Source: Sellimonas catena
GTDB lineage: Bacteria > Bacillota > Clostridia > Lachnospirales > Lachnospiraceae
DNA: 64,000 nucleotides
Direction: 5' to 3' (one strand)
Assembly (NCBI RefSeq): GCF_045063725.1
Contig: NZ_CP173695.1
Shown: positions 60,201-64,000 of the stretch, in pieces
How positions within the stretch are numbered: position 1 is the first letter of the stretch
Layout: each line of letters begins with the position of its first letter
Translations under genes and position numbers: made by a program
The notes under the pieces: generated by a model
What the model saw: only the letters and a program-made list of their open reading frames with translations
Database searches by the model: none
What the model was told of the DNA's origin: nothing

Positions 60201-60611
60201 TCAGATCAGAATTCCTTCCAGATGATCGAGTTCATGCTGGCAGATCTGAGCCTGCCAGCCGCTCAGCTTCTGCCGCTGCTTTGTCCAGTTCATATCATAA
60301 TATTCCACCTCAATGTTCTGATAACGGGTGGTTTTCCGGACACCGGGAAGGGAAAGACATCCCTCTTCTGTCTCGTACGGCGTGTCCTTTCTGATCATGG
60401 CCGGGTTAAACATGACAACGTCAAACATCCCCATATTCACAATAATCACCCGTTTTCTGACTCCGATCATATTGGCCGCCATGCCGACACACGCCTCCCG
60501 GTTAGCCGCTAATGTATCCTGCAGATCTCTCCCGACCTGCAAATCTTCCCTTGAAGCAGGCTCAGACTTCTGCCCAAGGAAGAAAATATCTTTCATAATT
60601 GTTTTTACCAT
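60201..60611 (-). CDS. def: Peptide deformylase
   Basis: 136 residues, compact clostridial form. Motif 1 is GMAANMIG (residues 43-50, with Asn47 where most have Gln), motif 2 EGCLSLPG with metal ligand Cys85, and motif 3 QHELDHLEG with His126, Glu127 and His130. It removes the formyl group from nascent proteins. The Asn variant is shared by many short clostridial deformylases that probably act beside a main Def. Confidence 0.92.
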   Translation of the reverse strand: MVKTIMKDIFFLGQKSEPASREDLQVGRDLQDTLAANREACVGMAANMIGVRKRVIIVNMGMFDVVMFNPAMIRKDTPYETEEGCLSLPGVRKTTRYQNIEVEYYDMNWTKQRQKLSGWQAQICQHELDHLEGILI

Positions 60612-60680
60612 TTGTATCCATCCTGTCTATGCAATAATTTTCAGCTGAATCTATGATATCATAAATTTCTTTCAAATACA

Positions 60681-60730
60681 TGAAAGAAGCTGAAACTCCT
60701 TATTGTTTAAAGAATTTTCCGCTTCTTTCA
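60681..60730 (-). terminator. Inverted repeat after AAA ATPase gene
   Basis: TGAAAGAAGC (60681-60690) is a perfect inverted repeat of GCTTCTTTCA (60721-60730). There is no clear T-run after it, so termination is only probable. Confidence 0.4.
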
Positions 60731-60747
60731 TTACATTTTATATCATT

Positions 60748-61495
60748 CTAATCCTTGGTTCGTTCTGTCAAAACACTTGTAAAAAATCTTTCCCAGCTGA
60801 AATATTCTCTGCTGTCAAGGTAGTTCTCCGGATTTTCCAATATAGACTGGATGTCCTTTCCCTGTATCAGTCCCGAACTCAAAATCAGCCATTCAAAAGA
60901 CTCCGGAAAATACAAATGAATATTTTTCTTTTTTAACGTATACTTATACAGACGATCCATCTCCGGACCAATAGCGGCTCCATCTGCTATCACGCATATT
61001 GGTTCCTGTCCTTCTTTCTGCAACAGTTGAAAGTTCTTGATAATCAGAATAAATCTGATACATCTGATTATACATTTTCTTTGTATCATGATATTTTCCT
61101 GAACAATGGATACCATAAATTTCTTCCACACTATATGGAAGATTATATAAATTTTCCCTTGTAATCAGTACATGATAATTATCCGAGTTCTTAACAGCTG
61201 TCGCAAATTCTTCTGTATTGATAAATGTATTTTCTTCGTCTGTAAAAAAAATCGTTCCTGATGAATTTTCCAAAATTAACTTCCAGTTTGGCCCTTCCAG
61301 AATTCTGCAGGGAACACTGCATACCACCTCAATACCGCTTGAAGCACCCAGATTTTCTGACTGTCTCAACATGTTAATCAGTGTTGTTTTTCCAGTAGCA
61401 CTATCGCCCCGGATAACGGTAATATTTCTTTTTATTTCAAATTCATAGTGAAGCCGGTTATTTTTTACAACGATCTTATATTTTCCTCTCATCAC
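60748..61495 (-). pseudogene. AAA-type ATPase paired with DUF4869, frameshifted
   Basis: The first frame gives a P-loop GDSATGKTTLINML near residue 30 and a Walker B-like TIFFTDEEN, up to MYQIYSDYQ. There the sense passes to another frame, continuing NFQLLQKEGQEPICVIADGA and CVIADG through to 60748. The switch is near 61035-61045 and needs one base removed. The joined protein would be about 245 residues. It follows the DUF4869 gene by seven bases, a known pairing in Lachnospiraceae of unknown purpose. Confidence 0.8.
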
Positions 61496-61502
61496 TCTTC
61501 AC

Positions 61503-61943
61503 CTACACATATCTACCAGCGATTTCCACAAACTGCCCCATATCATGAACAATTTCTCCCGTATTGAGAATTTTGATTTCAAATTTTTCATTTCCAAAAT
61601 CCATAATATGACGAAGATTAATCGTCAGGTCTTTTTCTTCGCCTATTTTCAAAATCCATTTTGCGCAGTTGTCTCCGCAGGCAGAAGCATTAAATATTTT
61701 ACCCGACTGGTCAAATGCCATCAGGATAAGCGTTTTTACTCCACCCGAAATCTCTTTTACAGAAATAGGACCCAGTACAGGACTTTCTATTAAATGCGGT
61801 CCGATAACTTCCGATTTATCTACGTCCTTTATCATTTCCATGGATAATTTATCTGTAATCCACTCATCTTCATACTGATTGTCAAAGTATACAGGCGGAT
61901 AGTAAATTGCCTGATCCATTTCTCCCAGATATATGCTCAGCAT
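61503..61943 (-). CDS. DUF4869 protein
   Basis: 146 residues, soluble. Recognised segments are MLSIYLGEMDQAIYYPPVYF, ISGGVKTLILMAFD and FNASACGDNCAKWILKIGE, the latter with two Cys. The function is unknown. It forms a two-gene unit with the downstream ATPase; DUF4869 may supply or sense the ATPase partner. Intact here although its partner is broken. Confidence 0.82.
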   Translation of the reverse strand: MLSIYLGEMDQAIYYPPVYFDNQYEDEWITDKLSMEMIKDVDKSEVIGPHLIESPVLGPISVKEISGGVKTLILMAFDQSGKIFNASACGDNCAKWILKIGEEKDLTINLRHIMDFGNEKFEIKILNTGEIVHDMGQFVEIAGRYV

Positions 61944-62053
61944 AACAGCCCTCCAAAACAGCAGATATTTTTCTTACAATCCGATTATCATAATTATAAG
62001 CAAATTTGCCGGAACTGTCTATCTGCAAATCTTCTCCCTATTGCTAACGTATC

Positions 62054-63015
62054 TTATTCCCTTTGCACATCTTTTCCATTTTTCATCTTTCTAAACGCTT
62101 CAAGAATCAGAACGGAGCTTATCACGTGTTCAAAGAAATCAATAAATTCCTCAGAAGTAACATATAGTAACCTGTCAGTTCGAAATTCTCCCAAATGTAT
62201 CCGCCCGTTCTTTTCGTCCACTAACGAAGGCATTTTCTTTCTTACATACTCAAGCACTTCCTGCACTTTTGCCCTGCCTTTGCGGCCGACATTAATTTTC
62301 CCGCTGTGGTTTATAAAGCAACGCACTCCTTCTTTGGTATGACATAGTTCCATATTTGTATCTAATATTAATTGCAGCGCATGATGGCATCTATTCCCAT
62401 CGTCTACTGCTGCGGCCAGTATCGTTTTTTCTTCAGATGCTCCCTGGTCTGTCTTCCTATATAGCTGTCATAATGTCTGCGTACATATGTGATATTCTCA
62501 AGCGTCTTTAAATCCGGACGTGAAGAAAGTGTCATTGCCTGTGGTGTTTCATTACAGTTAGATCTGCACATCCGTTTGTATGAGGCAGGACATTCTGTCT
62601 CTTTATATCCGGATCTCTGATCAAACCGAAATACTCTCAGATCACTTCCGTTCGTTGCGAAAGCAAATTCTGAATTTAAAGCTTCGGCATAGCGCAACAG
62701 CTGAGCAATTACCTTCTCATCGATCGGAATATACGCTGCCTTGCACTCCACTACAGCCAGAATTGTATTTCCATCGGGCCGTAAAATCAGTATATCTGCC
62801 CGGTCTCTTCGTTCCGGATATCCGTACCGCTTCATGGAAACTTCGGTCTGTATGTTTCTTAAAGGGATATGCAGTTTCCATCTGAAAAATTTGACCGTTG
62901 TCTGCCGTTTGATTTTTTCCGGTGTTTTTAAGATGTACTTTTTCCTGCATTTATCATAAAAATACTTCTTCCCGTCAAATGTATATTCTCTGTGAAATGA
63001 GAGAAGTTTTTGCAT
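62054..63015 (-). pseudogene. HsdR-N-like (PD-(D/E)XK) protein, frameshifted
   Basis: From ATG 63015, with AAAGGGG upstream, the first frame encodes a type I restriction HsdR N-terminal-type nuclease fold: RADILILRPDGNTILAVVECK with Asp and the Glu-x-Lys (ECKA), then AQLLRYAEALNSEFAFATNG. It stops at 62404 after KKKRYWPQQ. In the frame next to it the sense goes on from the A6 run at 62425-62430 as TILAAAVDDGNRCHHALQLI and continues to 62054. One more A would restore a protein of about 320 residues. Confidence 0.78.
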
Positions 63016-63032
63016 AAAAATTCCCCTTTCAA

Positions 63033-63084
63033 AAAATAAAAAGCAGGAACTGTTTCGCATTTTCAGCTAATAATTCCTGCTTTT
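63033..63084 (-). terminator. Terminator of the ORF6N gene
   Basis: AAAAGCAGGAA (63039-63049) pairs perfectly with TTCCTGCTTTT (63074-63084); on the minus strand TTTATTTTTT follows. Confidence 0.8.
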
Positions 63085-63089
63085 GAAAC

Positions 63090-63995
63090 TCATTCCTCCG
63101 TTTCCAGTTCTAACCTCTGCAATATATCCCTGATGATCCCTGCATCTTGAATAAGGTTAATCCCAAAACACTTTTTTCCTGCATCCTTTAATGATGCTCC
63201 CACATGATAAGCTGTACCTCTATCAAGAATTAAAAAGCGATCATGGAACACCTTTGTGTATTTCACTTCCAGAGTTGGATACTGTGCATTGAAATTCTCC
63301 ACATCTGTTTTGGTAAGTCTTGTCCGTTTTTGAGTGTAGATTGTAACAGACACGTTTTCATTTTTCTTGGAGAGTAAATTTAATGTTCCCACATCCACAT
63401 ATCCATCTATCAGTGTAATTTCTTTTTCTGCCTTTTGTATCAGACTGACAATCAAACTGAATGCATCATAAATCTGACCATCAAAAAACACTTTCTGGCC
63501 AGCTTCCTCATGCCCGGATATGTACTCAAATATCTGCTCTAATTTCTCATCAGTCTGTTTCTGGTATTCCAGCTGTTTTAGTTCTATGTTGCTGATACGT
63601 TCAAAAAGCAAAGCGTTATTGGCTATAAAACGCCTCATCTCTACAAATGCATTCATAATATTGATACTAACTTGAATAGCAACATCGCTTCTTAAAACAG
63701 CCGATAACATTGCGATTCCCTGTTCAGTAAAAACATAAGGTAAATATCTTCTGCCACCTTTTTTGTTACCATTAGCATCCTCCTCTTTTGAGGTCACAAT
63801 TTGTGATCTCAAAGCCTCATACTCGTCTTTACTAATTTGAAACCTAAAACTATCCGGAAAGCGTGCTATATTTCTTTTTACAGCCTGATTAAAAACTCTT
63901 GTTTCCACCTGATACAACATGGCTAAATCGCTATCCAGCATAACCTGCTTATTGCGTATAACATAAATCATGCTCTTAATATTATAGTGTGCCAC
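63090..63995 (-). CDS. ORF6N-domain DNA-binding protein
   Basis: 301 residues to a GTG at 63995; an ATG at 63971 is also possible, and the frame is open to the window edge, so the start is uncertain. The ORF6N domain takes up residues 8-110 (YVIRNKQVMLDSDLAMLYQV, RRYLPYVFTEQGIAMLSAVL). A coiled coil follows (about 125-160), then a C-terminal region with a PLD/KilA-C-like fold (KEITLIDGYVDVGTLNLLS, KVFHDRFLILD). Such proteins come from phages and mobile elements and appear near restriction-like genes, as here. Confidence 0.85.
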   Translation of the reverse strand: MAHYNIKSMIYVIRNKQVMLDSDLAMLYQVETRVFNQAVKRNIARFPDSFRFQISKDEYEALRSQIVTSKEEDANGNKKGGRRYLPYVFTEQGIAMLSAVLRSDVAIQVSINIMNAFVEMRRFIANNALLFERISNIELKQLEYQKQTDEKLEQIFEYISGHEEAGQKVFFDGQIYDAFSLIVSLIQKAEKEITLIDGYVDVGTLNLLSKKNENVSVTIYTQKRTRLTKTDVENFNAQYPTLEVKYTKVFHDRFLILDRGTAYHVGASLKDAGKKCFGINLIQDAGIIRDILQRLELETEE

Positions 63996-64000
63996 TTCAC

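Noticed and set aside
63090..63995. Prophage suggested by the ORF6N protein
   Set aside because: No capsid, tail, terminase or integrase gene is present in the window.
1..64000. CRISPR arrays, tRNA and rRNA genes
   Set aside because: No regularly spaced repeats, cloverleaf-like sequences with CCA ends, or rRNA segments were recognised on either strand.

Overview
The window looks like a chromosomal segment of a spore-forming, low-to-mid GC Firmicute of the class Clostridia, most like a gut Lachnospiraceae. Signs of this are sporulation genes (bofA, cwlD, spoIID and a spoIIQ-like gene), a Clostridia-type Tad pilus locus with DUF5702 and DUF6382 proteins, rubrerythrins with a PerR-like regulator, a T-box leader on ileS, AGGAGG ribosome binding sites, a type-2 isoleucyl-tRNA synthetase and a bile salt hydrolase. 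No rRNA or tRNA gene, CRISPR array or dnaA/dnaN was seen.

Layout. 1-3.9 kb: a membrane-anchored protein running off the left edge, a MurG-type glycosyltransferase, a sigma-like factor, a HIT hydrolase and an orphan soluble histidine kinase. 3.9-12.5 kb: one leftward Tad/Flp pilus operon (CpaE-like, TadA, TadB, TadC-like, Flp pilin, DUF5702, TadE, prepilin peptidase, second TadE, DUF6382) behind a good SigA promoter. 12.5-18.4 kb: bofA, a DUF2508 gene, a YczE-like membrane protein with a frameshifted LysR regulator, dCMP deaminase, upp, a TsaC protein fused to a dead low-molecular-weight phosphatase domain, and cwlD. 18.4-23.7 kb: a REP-like element, a GH18 protein, mecA, a DUF1858 protein and a secreted NlpC/P60 hydrolase. 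23.9-28.4 kb: an oxidative-stress block (PerR-like regulator, reverse rubrerythrin, rubrerythrin) with two related palindromic operators, then LysR, a C_GCAxxG_C_C protein and a TDT transporter. 28.4-32.3 kb: two ECF S-components, hemolysin III, GIY-YIG and MATE genes.

32.4-39.98 kb is accessory DNA: a methyltransferase with a replaced 5' end, acetyltransferases, a NUDIX gene, a frameshifted gene, DUF4268 and XRE genes, an ISLre2-type insertion sequence and a Phd-Doc toxin-antitoxin pair. A perfect 16-bp direct repeat brackets 33.06-37.54 kb. 40.0-50.7 kb returns to core genes: spoIIQ-like, spoIID, glgP, ileS with its T-box, a D,D-carboxypeptidase, an intergenic cluster of DnaA-box-like sites and a degenerate GGDEF protein. 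50.7-54.4 kb: an XRE regulator cut by an in-frame amber codon, and a LexA-controlled Y-family polymerase cassette. 54.4-64 kb: a large cell-wall-anchored lamin-tail protein, bile salt hydrolase, acyltransferase, methyltransferase, peptide deformylase, and an accessory tail (AAA ATPase with DUF4869, a broken HsdR-N-like gene, an ORF6N protein).

A theme is the number of interrupted reading frames: four clear frameshifts (14.11, 35.88, 61.04 and 62.43 kb), one nonsense codon (50.92 kb) and one suspected frameshift (about 11.4-11.5 kb). Several indels fall in short homopolymers, so assembly error and true gene decay both remain possible. All calls come from reading the sequence and from recognising families; no database search was run.
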